Source of the DNA: Streptomyces sp. FIT100
GTDB taxonomy: Bacteria > Actinomycetota > Actinomycetes > Streptomycetales > Streptomycetaceae
NCBI RefSeq assembly: GCF_024584805.1
Contig: NZ_CP075715.1
Coordinates: forward strand, 124,001 to 188,000
Direction of reading: 5' to 3'
Length of the DNA stretch: 64,000 bases
In this document: one piece after another, positions 8,291-16,909 of the stretch
How the letters are laid out: every line of letters begins with the position of its first letter
Position numbering within the stretch: the stretch's first letter is position 1
The notes under the pieces: model-generated
Seen by the model: only the letters and a program-made list of their open reading frames with translations
Database searches by the model: none
Told to the model about the DNA's origin: nothing
Program-made: the position numbers and the translations under genes

Positions 8291-9699
8291 GCGTCCTCCA
8301 GGGGTGCGACCTCGTCGGGCCGGAAGTACAGGTAGCGGCCCTGCTCGCGGCGGATGTCGGCGCCGGGGTCGCCCTCGACGGTGACCGCGATGTGCACACC
8401 GCCGTCCACGTCGTGCAGGACGGCCTCGACGTGGGCGCTGCTGCCGTGCAGGAAGAGGTCCTGGGCGTCGCTGTGGCGCCGGCCGGGGCGCAGTACGACG
8501 CGGCTGCCCGCGCGCACCTCCCGGCCGTCGACCAGGACGTGGTCGCGGGCGGGGTCGACGCTCGTGTCGGCGCCGGGGTCCCACCAGGGGGTCTCGGGCC
8601 TGAGGGCGGCGGCCGGTCCGGCCGGGGCCGCGGGTGCGGGTGCGGTGGCCTCGCGCAGACCGCGTACCGCTCCGTGCAGCCGCTCCAGGACCTCGGGGGG
8701 CATCGAGTCGGCCAGGTCGATCACGGCGGCGGCCCTGGCGTCGGTGCCCCGTGCCTCGCGCTTCTCCTCGTCGGTGAGGGCCGCGGTGCGCAGGGCGAGG
8801 ATCTCGTCGATCTCGGTCGCGTCGTACAGGGCGCCGGGGCTCTCGGGCGCGATGGCCGGGTGGTCCTCCAGGATGATCGGGGAGGACAGGACGAGGTCCG
8901 CCGTGCCGGGTTCGCCCGCGAGGACGGGCCAGGTGTGCAGGTTGCGGCAGGCGGCGACCGTGCCTCTGGCCCACTCCGGCGGGTCGGTCATCGAAAGGAA
9001 CCCGCCGGAGTCCAGGCACAGCAGCAGATGGGTGGCGACCAGGGAGTGCGGCAGGGCCGCGTCACGGTCGCCGGCGGGCTCGGGCAGCCAGGTGCTGGTG
9101 TTCTCCACGACGGCGGTGAGCCGCATCGCCCGGTAGGGGCCGTCGAGTTCGGCGGTGGAGAGCCGTACGACGCCGCCGATCTCCTCGCGGCGGCGCACGA
9201 GCCGTCCGACGGTCCGCCCCGCCCCGTCGAGGACGGGTTCAATCTCCTCGTGGGCGGGCCGGGTGAACGGGACGGCCGTGCCGTCGCCGGCCACCGCGGC
9301 CACGGGGACGGCCAGGGCGACGCGTTCCTCCACGCCCTCGTCCCAGGGGACGAGGACGCGGTCGTCGAGGTGCAGTTCGCGTACGGTCTCGAACGTGCCG
9401 TCCGCACCGGTCTGCTGGACGGTGCGCCGCTGGGCGTGCAGGAAGCGCACCTCGACCGCGAGGGTGGCGCCGGGCTTCGGTTCCATCAGGCATTCGGTGT
9501 GCTGGAACTCGTGCTCGTCGCAGGCGGCGCTCCAGGCGGGCGGCACGAGGACGCCGAACTGCCAGCGCAGCCGGTTCTTGGCCGCCGACGCCCGGTACGG
9601 GTAGAGCACGTAGCCCTCGAAGAGGACGGCGTCGGCCACGTGGCGCGCCGTGGCGAGCCGGGCCTCCGTCGCCGCGGTGAACGTGGCGGTGGTGGTCAT
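8287..9699 (-). CDS. Conserved hydrogenase-cluster protein of unknown function (470 aa)
   Basis: I do not recognise a functional family. The first 230 residues look globular and mixed alpha/beta (FEGYVLYPYRASAAKNRLRW; DEHEFQHTECLM), and include a possible metal-binding HEFQHTEC. A central segment contains LEDHPAIAPESPGALYDATE. An Ala/Pro linker near residues 355-370 precedes a compact C-terminal domain (RVVLRPGRRHSDAQDLFL; GRYLYFRPDEVAPLED). There is no signal peptide or membrane helix. It is translationally coupled at both ends by 4-bp overlaps, to the DUF6084-like gene and the protease, so it very probably serves hydrogenase assembly or function. Confidence 0.9.
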   Translation of the reverse strand: MTTTATFTAATEARLATARHVADAVLFEGYVLYPYRASAAKNRLRWQFGVLVPPAWSAACDEHEFQHTECLMEPKPGATLAVEVRFLHAQRRTVQQTGADGTFETVRELHLDDRVLVPWDEGVEERVALAVPVAAVAGDGTAVPFTRPAHEEIEPVLDGAGRTVGRLVRRREEIGGVVRLSTAELDGPYRAMRLTAVVENTSTWLPEPAGDRDAALPHSLVATHLLLCLDSGGFLSMTDPPEWARGTVAACRNLHTWPVLAGEPGTADLVLSSPIILEDHPAIAPESPGALYDATEIDEILALRTAALTDEEKREARGTDARAAAVIDLADSMPPEVLERLHGAVRGLREATAPAPAAPAGPAAALRPETPWWDPGADTSVDPARDHVLVDGREVRAGSRVVLRPGRRHSDAQDLFLHGSSAHVEAVLHDVDGGVHIAVTVEGDPGADIRREQGRYLYFRPDEVAPLEDA

Positions 9700-10337
9700 G
9701 GCGCAGTCCTTTCGCCCGCCGTGTCGAGGAGTTCCTCCACGGTCGCCTCCCAGGACGGCAGCGCCCGCCGCGACCGGTAGGCGAGCAGGGTGTCCAGGGT
9801 GGCGGCGGGCAGCCGGATCCAGCCGCAGCCGGGGAAGTGCTGGTCGACCATCTCCTGCCAGACCTTCACCGGCATCCGGAACGCCGCTTCGCGGTCCCAG
9901 GGCACCGGTTCGACACGGAACCCGGCGGCGCCGGTGAACGCGGTGCCGGAGAAGAGCAGGAGCAGCGGCACCTCGCCGGCGAAGAGGGCGTGGAAGTAGC
10001 GGGTCGCGGCGACGTCCATGTCGTAGGTGCAGGGCACGACCAGGTCGGTCTCGGTCTCTCCGGTGAACCCGGGGACCATGAGCGGGACTTGGGCGAACTG
10101 CACGGGGTGGAGGGTGCTGCCCCAGCGGGAGCGCTCGCCGAAGAGGTCGGTGAGGCCGTCGGCCTCCGCCGGGTCGTAGCCGCGCCGGGCGGGCTCGATA
10201 CGGATCTGGCACCGCAGGGCGAGCGCGTGGACGGGCGTCTCGTCGGAAGCGGTGATGCGCAGCCGGAAGACGAGTGTCGGTCCCGCGGCGTAGGCGTCGG
10301 CGCGCACGCCGGTGCAGCGGAAGGTGAATTCGGTCAT
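9696..10337 (-). CDS. DUF6084-like hydrogenase-cluster protein
   Basis: A 213-aa protein that fits, from memory, the Streptomyces family DUF6084, always seen with group 1h hydrogenases. It starts MTEFTFRCTGVRADAYAAGP and contains beta-rich segments such as LVFRLRITASDETPVHALAL and a C-terminal FPGCGWIRLPAATLDTLLAY. No transmembrane helix or cofactor motif is evident. ATGA overlaps link it to the downstream 470-aa gene and the upstream DUF5947-like gene. Its role is unknown; an assembly or electron-transfer accessory is inferred from the fixed neighbourhood. Confidence 0.88.
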   Translation of the reverse strand: MTEFTFRCTGVRADAYAAGPTLVFRLRITASDETPVHALALRCQIRIEPARRGYDPAEADGLTDLFGERSRWGSTLHPVQFAQVPLMVPGFTGETETDLVVPCTYDMDVAATRYFHALFAGEVPLLLLFSGTAFTGAAGFRVEPVPWDREAAFRMPVKVWQEMVDQHFPGCGWIRLPAATLDTLLAYRSRRALPSWEATVEELLDTAGERTAP

Positions 10338-11086
10338 GGCCGGCTCCCCTGCGGCGGCCCGGCCTGCAGGCGTACGTCGTCGAAGAAGGCGTCCAGGGCG
10401 GCGCGGGCCTCGGCGCCGCCGTCGAAGCCCTGCCAGGTCTGCCGCATCCGCCCGACCAGGGCGTAGCAGATGTCGACGGGCACCAGATGGCACTCGGTGC
10501 CGCGGTCGCCTTCGGTGTCGGTGCGCCGGCCGTCTGCACGTCGGCCGTCTGCACGTCGGCCGTCTGCACGTCGGCCGTCTGCACGTCGGCCGTCGCCGCG
10601 GCGCAGCAACAGGGCCTCCACGTCGGGTTCGAGCTCTTCGGCGAGCCGCGTCGCGGCGAGGACGTTCTCCCAGTCGGACGGCTCCAGTTCGCTCTCGGTG
10701 GCCCCTGCCGGGCTCGGGTAGAGGGCGACGGGCCGGCCGAGTGCGGTGTTGCGGAAGAGGAAGGCGACGCCGACGGGGATCCGCAGGAGTTCCCAGGTGT
10801 GGTGGTCGATGCGGTGGTCGGGGTCGGACAGGTAACGGCCCGGGACGGCCCGGAAGCGGCCCCCGGACGCGCCCGGGCGGTCGAGGAGCGCCGCGCAGGG
10901 AGGGCATGCGCAGGCCAGGGCCCGCTTCTCGATGTCGACGAGGTGCCGGTGGCGTTCGTCGGGGAGGCGTACGCCGCACAGTTCGCAATGTTCCTCGGCG
11001 GCCGGGCGAGGGGTGGTGAAGCGGCGCAGTCCGCGCGGGCCCGGGGCGGGCCGCAGGTGCCCCGGGCCGGTCAGGGCGGCGCTCAC
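10334..11086 (-). CDS. DUF5947-like hydrogenase-cluster protein with an expanded pentapeptide repeat
   Basis: A 250-aa protein resembling DUF5947 family members found with actinobacterial hydrogenases. It has two Cys pairs that could bind a metal or Fe-S cluster: CELCGVRLPDERH near residues 34-46 and CACPPCAALL near residues 58-67. Other recognisable parts are PVGVAFLFRNTALGRPVALY and CHLVPVDICYALVGRMRQTW. Between them lies a low-complexity insert of four exact GRRAD units plus GRRTD, encoded by a 15-bp tandem repeat. The GTG at 11086 overlaps the NifU-like gene by 4 bp. Confidence 0.88.
   Translation of the reverse strand: MSAALTGPGHLRPAPGPRGLRRFTTPRPAAEEHCELCGVRLPDERHRHLVDIEKRALACACPPCAALLDRPGASGGRFRAVPGRYLSDPDHRIDHHTWELLRIPVGVAFLFRNTALGRPVALYPSPAGATESELEPSDWENVLAATRLAEELEPDVEALLLRRGDGRRADGRRADGRRADGRRADGRRTDTEGDRGTECHLVPVDICYALVGRMRQTWQGFDGGAEARAALDAFFDDVRLQAGPPQGSRP
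10528..10590. repeat. 15-bp tandem repeat inside the DUF5947-like gene
   Basis: Four exact copies of the 15-mer ggccgtctgcacgtc occupy 10528-10587, followed by a diverged partial copy. In the minus-strand gene each unit encodes GRRAD in frame, so copy-number change alters protein length by five residues without a frameshift. Identical copies imply recent expansion or homogenisation. Confidence 0.93.
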
Positions 11087-11739
11087 GGCGCCGCCGTGGC
11101 GGGCAACCGGCCGCCGGCGGCGGAGGCGGCGGGCGGGCCGGTGCCGATCTGGAGCAGCGCGGGTTCGCGCGAGGCGGCGGCCTCCAGCTCGACGGCGGTC
11201 ACTTCGGGTGCGAAGCAGGCCAGCGCCTCGACCGCGGCCTGACGGGCGACCTCCTGGGTGCTGGGGCAGCCGCAGCCCGTCGCGCCCGTGACCCTGAGCC
11301 GCAGCACCCCGGTGGTCTCGTCGAAGCCGGCCGACTCGACGGAGTGCCGCACGCCGTGCAGGGCGCGGGCGATGCGGGTGGGCACGTCCTCGGGGTGCAG
11401 ATCGTGCAGGACGAGCAGTCCCGCGACGAGTTCGTCACCGAGCAGGCCCGACAGCGGCTCCTGCGGCGCGGAGGCGCCGGGCTGCCGGCCGAGCAGTTCG
11501 ACGGTTCTGGCCAGTCCCGCGCCGTAGAAGTCCATGAGGACCCGCACCAGTTCCTCGGCCGTCGTGCACGCCTGCTCGTCGCCGCTCGCGGCCAGCCGGT
11601 CGAGGATCTCCTCGACCCGCCGGCCCGCCTGCTCCGCGGTGACGGTCCCGGAACCGGAACCGGAACCGGAACCGGCACCGGTCCGGGTAGTGGTGGTGGT
11701 GGTGCCGGTCCCGGTCCCGGTGCCGCCGTGGCCGCTCAT
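11083..11739 (-). CDS. NifU C-terminal-like (Fe-S scaffold) protein
   Basis: A 218-aa protein. The C-terminal part carries GATGCGCPSTQEV, a CxC(x)-type NifU/thioredoxin-like Fe-S scaffold motif, within LRLRVTGATG near residues 160-180. It is followed by AVEALACFAPEVTAVELE, typical of NifU-like domains. A helical N-terminal region (VEEILDRLAASGDEQACTTA) precedes it. The first 33 residues are a simple Gly/Thr/Ser tract from short GGNACC-type repeats. It presumably loads or repairs Fe-S clusters of the hydrogenase. It is coupled by ATGA to hhyL upstream and GTGA to the DUF5947-like gene downstream. Confidence 0.9.
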   Translation of the reverse strand: MSGHGGTGTGTGTTTTTTRTGAGSGSGSGSGTVTAEQAGRRVEEILDRLAASGDEQACTTAEELVRVLMDFYGAGLARTVELLGRQPGASAPQEPLSGLLGDELVAGLLVLHDLHPEDVPTRIARALHGVRHSVESAGFDETTGVLRLRVTGATGCGCPSTQEVARQAAVEALACFAPEVTAVELEAAASREPALLQIGTGPPAASAAGGRLPATAAP

Positions 11740-13520
11740 CCGGCGAGTCCGCTCAGTCCGGTCGGCACGTGCAGCGACTTCACTGTCCTGCCGCCGCCGA
11801 CGTACATGTGGACGCCGCACGGCAGACAGGGGTCGAAGCTGCGCACGGCGCGCATGATGTCGATGCCCTTGAAGTTCTCCGGCGGGTTCTCCTCGAAGAT
11901 CGGTGTGTTCTGCACGGCGTCCTCGTAGGGGCCGGGGGTGCCGTAGCTGTCCCGGACGCTGGCATTCCACGGAGTCGGCGGGTACGGGTGGTAGTTGGCG
12001 ATCTTGCCGTCCCTGATGACCATGTGGTGGGAGAGCACTCCTCGCACTGCCTCGGTGAAGCCGACGCCGATGGACTCGTCGGGCACGTCGAACTTCTCCC
12101 ACGTCTGGGTGCGTCCGGCGCGCACCTCCTCCAGGCCCTTCTCGGCGCAGTGCAGCGCGACGGCCGCCGCGTACGCCTGGAAGTAGGTGCGGGCGCGGTT
12201 GCGCTCCAGCGCGTTGCTCCACTGCGGGATCTTCCACTCGAAGGTGGTCTCCGGCTTGGTCAGCGTGCGCGGGAGGTTGATGACGACGCTGTGGCCCGTG
12301 GCCTTCACGTAGCCGATGTCGACGAGCCCGGACAGGGCCGTGGACCAGAGCCGGGCGATGGGGCCGCCGCCGGTGTCGAGCGCCAGGTGCTCCTTGCCGT
12401 CGAACCAGCGCGGGGACATCACCCAGCTGTACTTGTCGTCGAAGTCCCGCTTCTGGGGGGCGGGGATGGTGTGCTGGTTCCACGGGTGGCGCGGGTCGAC
12501 GGGGTTGCCGAGCGGGTCGTGGGTGACGAACTGCTCCTGGCCCTCCCAGTCCTCGTAGTACGAGCTGCCGAGCAGGATGCGGATACCGAGATTGATCTTG
12601 GTGAGGTCGTTGGTGACCAGTTTGCCGTCGACGACGATGCCGGGGGTGACGAACATCCGCCGGCCCCAGTCGGTCATGTTGGCGTAGGTGAAGTCGCAGT
12701 GGTCGGGGTCGTTCAGCGCTCCCCAGCAGCCGAGCATCACCCGTCGGCGGCCGACCTCCTCGTACCCCGGCAGGGCCTCGTAGAAGAAGTCGAAGAGGTC
12801 GTCGTGGAGCGGGACGACGCGCTTCATGAACTCGACGTAGCGCATGAGGCGGGTCAGGTAGTCCGTGAACAGCTGGACGGACGCGACCGTGCCGACGCCG
12901 CCCGGGTAGAGCGTGGAGGGGTGCACATGGCGGCCCTCCATCAGGCAGAACATCTCCCGGGTGTAGCGGCTGACCTGGAGGGCCTCGCGGTAGAACTCGC
13001 CTTCGAGCGGGTTGAGGGAGCTCATGATGTCGGCGATCGTGCGGTAGCCGTGCTCGGCGGCGTGCGGCGCCTCGGTGCGCTGAGCCTGCTCCCAGACGCC
13101 CGGGTTGGTCTCGCGGACCATCTTCTCGCAGTAGTCGACCCCGACCAGGTTCTCCTGGAAGATGTTGTGGTCGAACATGTACTCGGCGGACTCGCCGAGG
13201 TTGATGATCCACTCGCCGAGGTGCGGCGGTTTCACGCCGTACGCCATGTTCTGCGTGTAGACCGAGCAGGTGGCGTGGTTGTCCCCGCAGATGCCGCAGA
13301 TGCGGCTGGTGATGAAGTGGGCGTCGCGCGGGTCCTTGCCGCGCATGAAGACGCTGTAGCCGCGGAAGACCGACGAGGTGCTGTAGCACTCCGCGACCCG
13401 CTTCTGCTTGAAGTCGATCTTCGTGTGGATGCCGAGGCTGCCCACGATCCGGGTGATCGGATCCCAGGACATCTCGACCAGGCCGGTACCGTCGCCGGCC
13501 GTCTTCGTCTTCGGTGCCAT
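11736..13520 (-). CDS. hhyL: Group 1h NiFe hydrogenase large subunit
   Basis: A 594-aa catalytic subunit carrying the NiFe(CN)2CO centre that oxidises H2. The N-terminal ligand motif is RICGICGDNHATC, with Cys75 and Cys78. The C-terminal motif is DPCLPCGVH, with Cys565, Cys568 and His571. A 23-residue peptide follows His571 and would be removed by the protease encoded in the same operon. The sequence (FRGYSVFMRGKDPRDAHF; SYYEDWEGQEQFVTHDPLGN) is of the actinobacterial high-affinity type. There is no Tat signal, as is normal for a large subunit. The start ATG at 13520 lies 98 bp from hhyS. Confidence 0.97.
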   Translation of the reverse strand: MAPKTKTAGDGTGLVEMSWDPITRIVGSLGIHTKIDFKQKRVAECYSTSSVFRGYSVFMRGKDPRDAHFITSRICGICGDNHATCSVYTQNMAYGVKPPHLGEWIINLGESAEYMFDHNIFQENLVGVDYCEKMVRETNPGVWEQAQRTEAPHAAEHGYRTIADIMSSLNPLEGEFYREALQVSRYTREMFCLMEGRHVHPSTLYPGGVGTVASVQLFTDYLTRLMRYVEFMKRVVPLHDDLFDFFYEALPGYEEVGRRRVMLGCWGALNDPDHCDFTYANMTDWGRRMFVTPGIVVDGKLVTNDLTKINLGIRILLGSSYYEDWEGQEQFVTHDPLGNPVDPRHPWNQHTIPAPQKRDFDDKYSWVMSPRWFDGKEHLALDTGGGPIARLWSTALSGLVDIGYVKATGHSVVINLPRTLTKPETTFEWKIPQWSNALERNRARTYFQAYAAAVALHCAEKGLEEVRAGRTQTWEKFDVPDESIGVGFTEAVRGVLSHHMVIRDGKIANYHPYPPTPWNASVRDSYGTPGPYEDAVQNTPIFEENPPENFKGIDIMRAVRSFDPCLPCGVHMYVGGGRTVKSLHVPTGLSGLAG

Positions 13521-13618
13521 CGTGTGTGCGGTGCCCTTCTTCTCTTCACGTCGTCAAGCTGCGGGCGGGGCGAGGCCCCGGTGTCGGTGCGGGTGGTGTC
13601 GTGGTCGATGGGGGTGCG

Positions 13619-14692
13619 TCACCACGGGGGGCGGTAGCCGGTGGTGATCTTCTTGCCGGTGTGCCGCCACTTCGGCTCCTTGTCCACGGTCCTGGCCGTG
13701 ATCGAGCGGAGCCTGCGGACGACGGCCCCGTACGCGCCGCTGGACGTGGTGGAGATCCGGGCGCCGGGCGGTTCGTCCATGAACGGCATGAACTTGTCGG
13801 GGAACCCCGGCATGGTGCAGGCGATGCAGATGCCGCCGACGTTCGGGCAGCCGCCGATGCCGTTCATCCAGCCGCGCTTGGGCACGTTGCACTTGACGAC
13901 CGGTCCCCAGCAGCCGATCTTCACCAGGCACTTGGGCGAGTCGTAGGTCTCGGCGAACTGGCCCTGCTCGTAGTAGCCGGCCCGGTCGCAGCCCTCGTGC
14001 ACGGTCGCGCCGAACAGCCAGGTCGGGCGCAGCTTGTCGTCGAGCGGGATCATCGGGGCCGACCCGGCCGCCTGGTACAGCAGATAGGTCAGGGTCTCGG
14101 CGAAGTTGTCGGGCTGGATCGGGCAGCCGGGCACGCAGACGATCGGGATCCCGGCCTTCGACTTCCAGTCCCAGCCCAGATAGTCGGGCACGCCCATGGC
14201 GCCGGTCGGGTTGCCCGCCATCGCGTGGATGCCGCCGTACGTGGCGCAGGTGCCGATCGCGACGACGGCGAGGGCCTTGGGCGCGAGCCGGTCGATCCAC
14301 TCGCTGGTGGTGATGGGCTGGCCGGTCTCCGGGTCGTCGCCGAAGCCGCACCAGTAACCCTCGCGCTTGATCGACTCGTTGGGGACGGAGCCCTCGACGA
14401 CGAGCACGAACGGGTCGATCTCGCCGCGCTCCCCCTTGAAGAACCACTCGATGAAGGTGTCGGCACCGCCGACCGGGCCGCACTCGAAGTCGATCAGCGG
14501 CCAGTGGACCTGGATCTTCGGCAGGCCGGGGAGCCCGGCGAGCGCGATCTCCTCGATGCTGGGCTGCATGGCGGCGGTCAGCGCGACCGAGTCGCCGTCG
14601 CAGCTGAGCCCCGCGTTGATCCAGAGGATATGGATCGGCCGCTGGTCCGTACCGGCCGCGGCGTCGGCCGCGGCCGGCGATGCTGCATCCAT
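13619..14692 (-). CDS. hhyS: Group 1h NiFe hydrogenase small subunit
   Basis: A 357-aa electron-transfer subunit expected to hold three Fe-S clusters. Cluster-binding regions are LSCDGDSVALT (residues 29-39), VAIGTCATYGG, VPGCPIQPDN, HEGCDRAGYY, CLVKIGCWGPVVKCNV and GGCPNVGGICIACTMPGFP. The first site reads C-x-x-D (Cys31, Asp34) where most hydrogenases have C-x-x-C, the known Asp-ligand variant of group 1h enzymes. No twin-arginine signal is present, so the enzyme faces the cytoplasm. GGAGG lies 7 nt before the ATG at 14692; the longer open frame would start upstream of this ribosome-binding site. Confidence 0.96.
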   Translation of the reverse strand: MDAASPAAADAAAGTDQRPIHILWINAGLSCDGDSVALTAAMQPSIEEIALAGLPGLPKIQVHWPLIDFECGPVGGADTFIEWFFKGERGEIDPFVLVVEGSVPNESIKREGYWCGFGDDPETGQPITTSEWIDRLAPKALAVVAIGTCATYGGIHAMAGNPTGAMGVPDYLGWDWKSKAGIPIVCVPGCPIQPDNFAETLTYLLYQAAGSAPMIPLDDKLRPTWLFGATVHEGCDRAGYYEQGQFAETYDSPKCLVKIGCWGPVVKCNVPKRGWMNGIGGCPNVGGICIACTMPGFPDKFMPFMDEPPGARISTTSSGAYGAVVRRLRSITARTVDKEPKWRHTGKKITTGYRPPW

Positions 14693-14752
14693 GGGGACGC
14701 CTCCAAGGGGGAGGTAACACGACAAAGACCCTTTTCCGGGCCTTCTCTCTTG

Positions 14753-16696
14753 CTAACAGGCGGTCGGCCCCGCTGCCACCGCGCGAGCCGCGGACGGAGC
14801 ATCGGACGCGGTATGCGAAGGCGCGGCGGACGACGTACCGGGCGGCGCGCCGGGCGGAGGACCCGGCAGAGGACCGGGCGGTGCGCCCGGCGGCGGTTCC
14901 TTGCGGACGAAGGCGCGGCGCAGGGCGTGGTAGGGGGCGGTCGGGTCCGAGAAGGTGCGCCGCATCCGGGCGAGTTCCCGCTCCCGGTGGGCGGCGAGCG
15001 GTTCGACCGCCTCGCGGCGGTCGCTCTCCGCCTTCTTCGCGGCGATGCGCGAGCGGGTCGCCGCCGCGGTCGCGAGCCGTGCCGCCAGTGCGGTGACCTC
15101 CGCGGTGAACCGACCGGGGGCGCAGTCGATGACCCGGTCCGCCAGTCCGGTCCGCAGCGCGGCGGTCGCGGTCATCGGCAGCGCCTCGCGGGTGAGGCGT
15201 TCGGCCGTCGGCAGGCCCACGCGGCGGGGCAGGGAGTACGTCCAGTACTCCGAGCCGTACAGGCCCATGCGCCGGTAGTGCGGGTTGAGCACGACGCCCG
15301 ACCGGCACCAGACCTCGTCGGCGGCGAGGGCGAGCATCACCCCGCCGGCCGCCGCGTTGCCACCGAGCGCGGCGACGGTGAGCCGGTCGGTGGTGGTGAG
15401 GACGGCCTCCACCAGGTCGTTCATGGCGTCGAGGTTGGCCGAGGACTCCGCTCCGGGGTCGGCCGCCGCCTCGATCACCTTGAGGTGGATGCCGTTGGAG
15501 AAGAGATCCCTGTCCCCGCCGACGACCAGGACCGAGGTGGGCCGGGTGCAGGCCGCCCGGTAGGCGTCCAGCAGCCGCCGGCAGTGGTCCGTGCTCATGG
15601 CACCGCCGGGGAACGAGAACGACAGGAATCCGGCGTCCCCTTTCTCCCGGTAGCGGATGTCGCTCCAGGTGACGTACTGCGCGGTGGGGTGCTGCGCGGT
15701 CCCGTGCTCCTCTTCCGCGAGGAGCTGCGCGGGGAGCGGCGCGGGGAGCTCGGGCAGGGCGGGCAGCCGGCCGGCCAGGGCGAGGGTGGCGGGGAGGGCG
15801 AAGGCGGCGGGCGCGCCCGGGCGCCGCCGCGGCCGCAGTTCGGGGATCCACACCGCGCCGTCGGCCGTCGCGCGGCAGACCGCGCCCGCCCTGGTGGCCA
15901 GCAGGTCTCCGGGGCGCCCACGCAGCCCGTACTCCGGGTGGCCGCCGTGCAGGTACCACTCGCCGCCGAGCAGCTCGTCGAGCACGCCCGGCTGCGAGTC
16001 GGCGGCGCGCAGGATGCGCACGACCCGCTCGGTGGAGTCGTCCTCCCAGGAGATGCGCCGGAACTCCTGGCGGAAGTACGGCCGGATGCGGATCGCGCCG
16101 GACCCGCCGGACGCGCCGGGCGTGCCGGACGCGCCGGGCGTGCCGGTCTGCGGCTGCGGCTGCGGCTGCGGCTGCGGCTGCGGCTGCGGCTGCGGCTGCG
16201 GCTGCGGCTGCGGCTGCGGGGCGTACGTACCGGACGCGAAGCGCTCGACGGCCAGCAGGACCGCGGTCGTCGCGGCGTCGGAGACCTCGTTGCGATAGAG
16301 GTCGCTCTTGCCGACGGGTGGCACGACGTCAGGTACGGGAAAGGTCACCGCGGCCCACACGTCCCCGGCGTCCATCTCCTCGTCGGCCTGGAGGACCGTG
16401 ACGCCCCAGGTGGCGGCGTTCTCGTGGACCGCCCAGTCGAGCGAGGACGGTCCGCGGTCGCCGGGCGGCCCGGGGTGGACGATGAGACAGGTGTGCGCGG
16501 ACCACACATCCCGTGGGATCGCGGTCTTCAGCATGGGCGCGAGCACCAGGTCCGGCCGGTGGCGGCGGACGGCGTCGCGGACGGCGTCACCGTCCGGGGT
16601 CTGCTCCACGGCGACGCGGTGTCCGCGGTCCCGCAGTTCGGCGTGGACGCGCTGGGTGAGGCTGTTGTAGGCGCTGGCGACGAGCAGGAGGTGCAT
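14753..16696 (-). CDS. hypX: HypX/HoxX hydrogenase maturation protein
   Basis: A 647-aa fusion that produces the CO ligand of the NiFe centre from formyl-tetrahydrofolate under oxic conditions (established for HypX). Residues 1 to about 175 are formyltransferase-like (MHLLLVASAYNSLTQRVHAE; LIVHPGPPGDRGPSSLDWA). The second half, from about residue 290, is enoyl-CoA-hydratase-like (FSFPGGAMSTDHCRRLLDAY; VAALGGNAAAGGVMLALAAD; NPHYRRMGLYGSEYW). The linker contains twelve PQ dipeptides and two GTPGAS units. The C-terminal 50 residues are Pro-rich. The ATG at 16696 gives the family N-terminus; the 36 upstream codons are unsupported. It lies immediately upstream of hhyS. Confidence 0.95.
   Translation of the reverse strand: MHLLLVASAYNSLTQRVHAELRDRGHRVAVEQTPDGDAVRDAVRRHRPDLVLAPMLKTAIPRDVWSAHTCLIVHPGPPGDRGPSSLDWAVHENAATWGVTVLQADEEMDAGDVWAAVTFPVPDVVPPVGKSDLYRNEVSDAATTAVLLAVERFASGTYAPQPQPQPQPQPQPQPQPQPQPQPQTGTPGASGTPGASGGSGAIRIRPYFRQEFRRISWEDDSTERVVRILRAADSQPGVLDELLGGEWYLHGGHPEYGLRGRPGDLLATRAGAVCRATADGAVWIPELRPRRRPGAPAAFALPATLALAGRLPALPELPAPLPAQLLAEEEHGTAQHPTAQYVTWSDIRYREKGDAGFLSFSFPGGAMSTDHCRRLLDAYRAACTRPTSVLVVGGDRDLFSNGIHLKVIEAAADPGAESSANLDAMNDLVEAVLTTTDRLTVAALGGNAAAGGVMLALAADEVWCRSGVVLNPHYRRMGLYGSEYWTYSLPRRVGLPTAERLTREALPMTATAALRTGLADRVIDCAPGRFTAEVTALAARLATAAATRSRIAAKKAESDRREAVEPLAAHRERELARMRRTFSDPTAPYHALRRAFVRKEPPPGAPPGPLPGPPPGAPPGTSSAAPSHTASDAPSAARAVAAGPTAC
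16148..16219. repeat. (CTGCGG)12 hexanucleotide tract in hypX
   Basis: Twelve perfect head-to-tail copies of ctgcgg (CCGCAG on the coding strand) encode (Pro-Gln)12 in the interdomain linker of HypX. Two copies of a ggcgtgccggacgcgcc-like unit lie just beside it, encoding GTPGAS. Each unit is 6 bp, so gains or losses keep the frame. Confidence 0.97.
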
Positions 16697-16909
16697 GGCG
16701 GCCTTCCACCGGATCCGGCGGCTCACGGCCGGTGACGGGTCCGGCCGCCTGTGATCGTTGGCCGCGGCGGGCCCCGCCGGCCCCGCACACGGCCGTGGTG
16801 TCACCCGAAAGCGACCGCGGCGGCGACCGATCGGCGGCAGCCCCGCCGGCCTGCGGCGCTGTGCCGCGGATGGCGCTCAGCAGGCCCTCGGGAAGGGCTG
16901 AGCCGGCCC

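Noticed and set aside
10528-10590. Possible CRISPR-like or regulatory direct repeats
   Set aside because: The 15-bp units have no spacers and encode GRRAD in frame inside the DUF5947-like protein.
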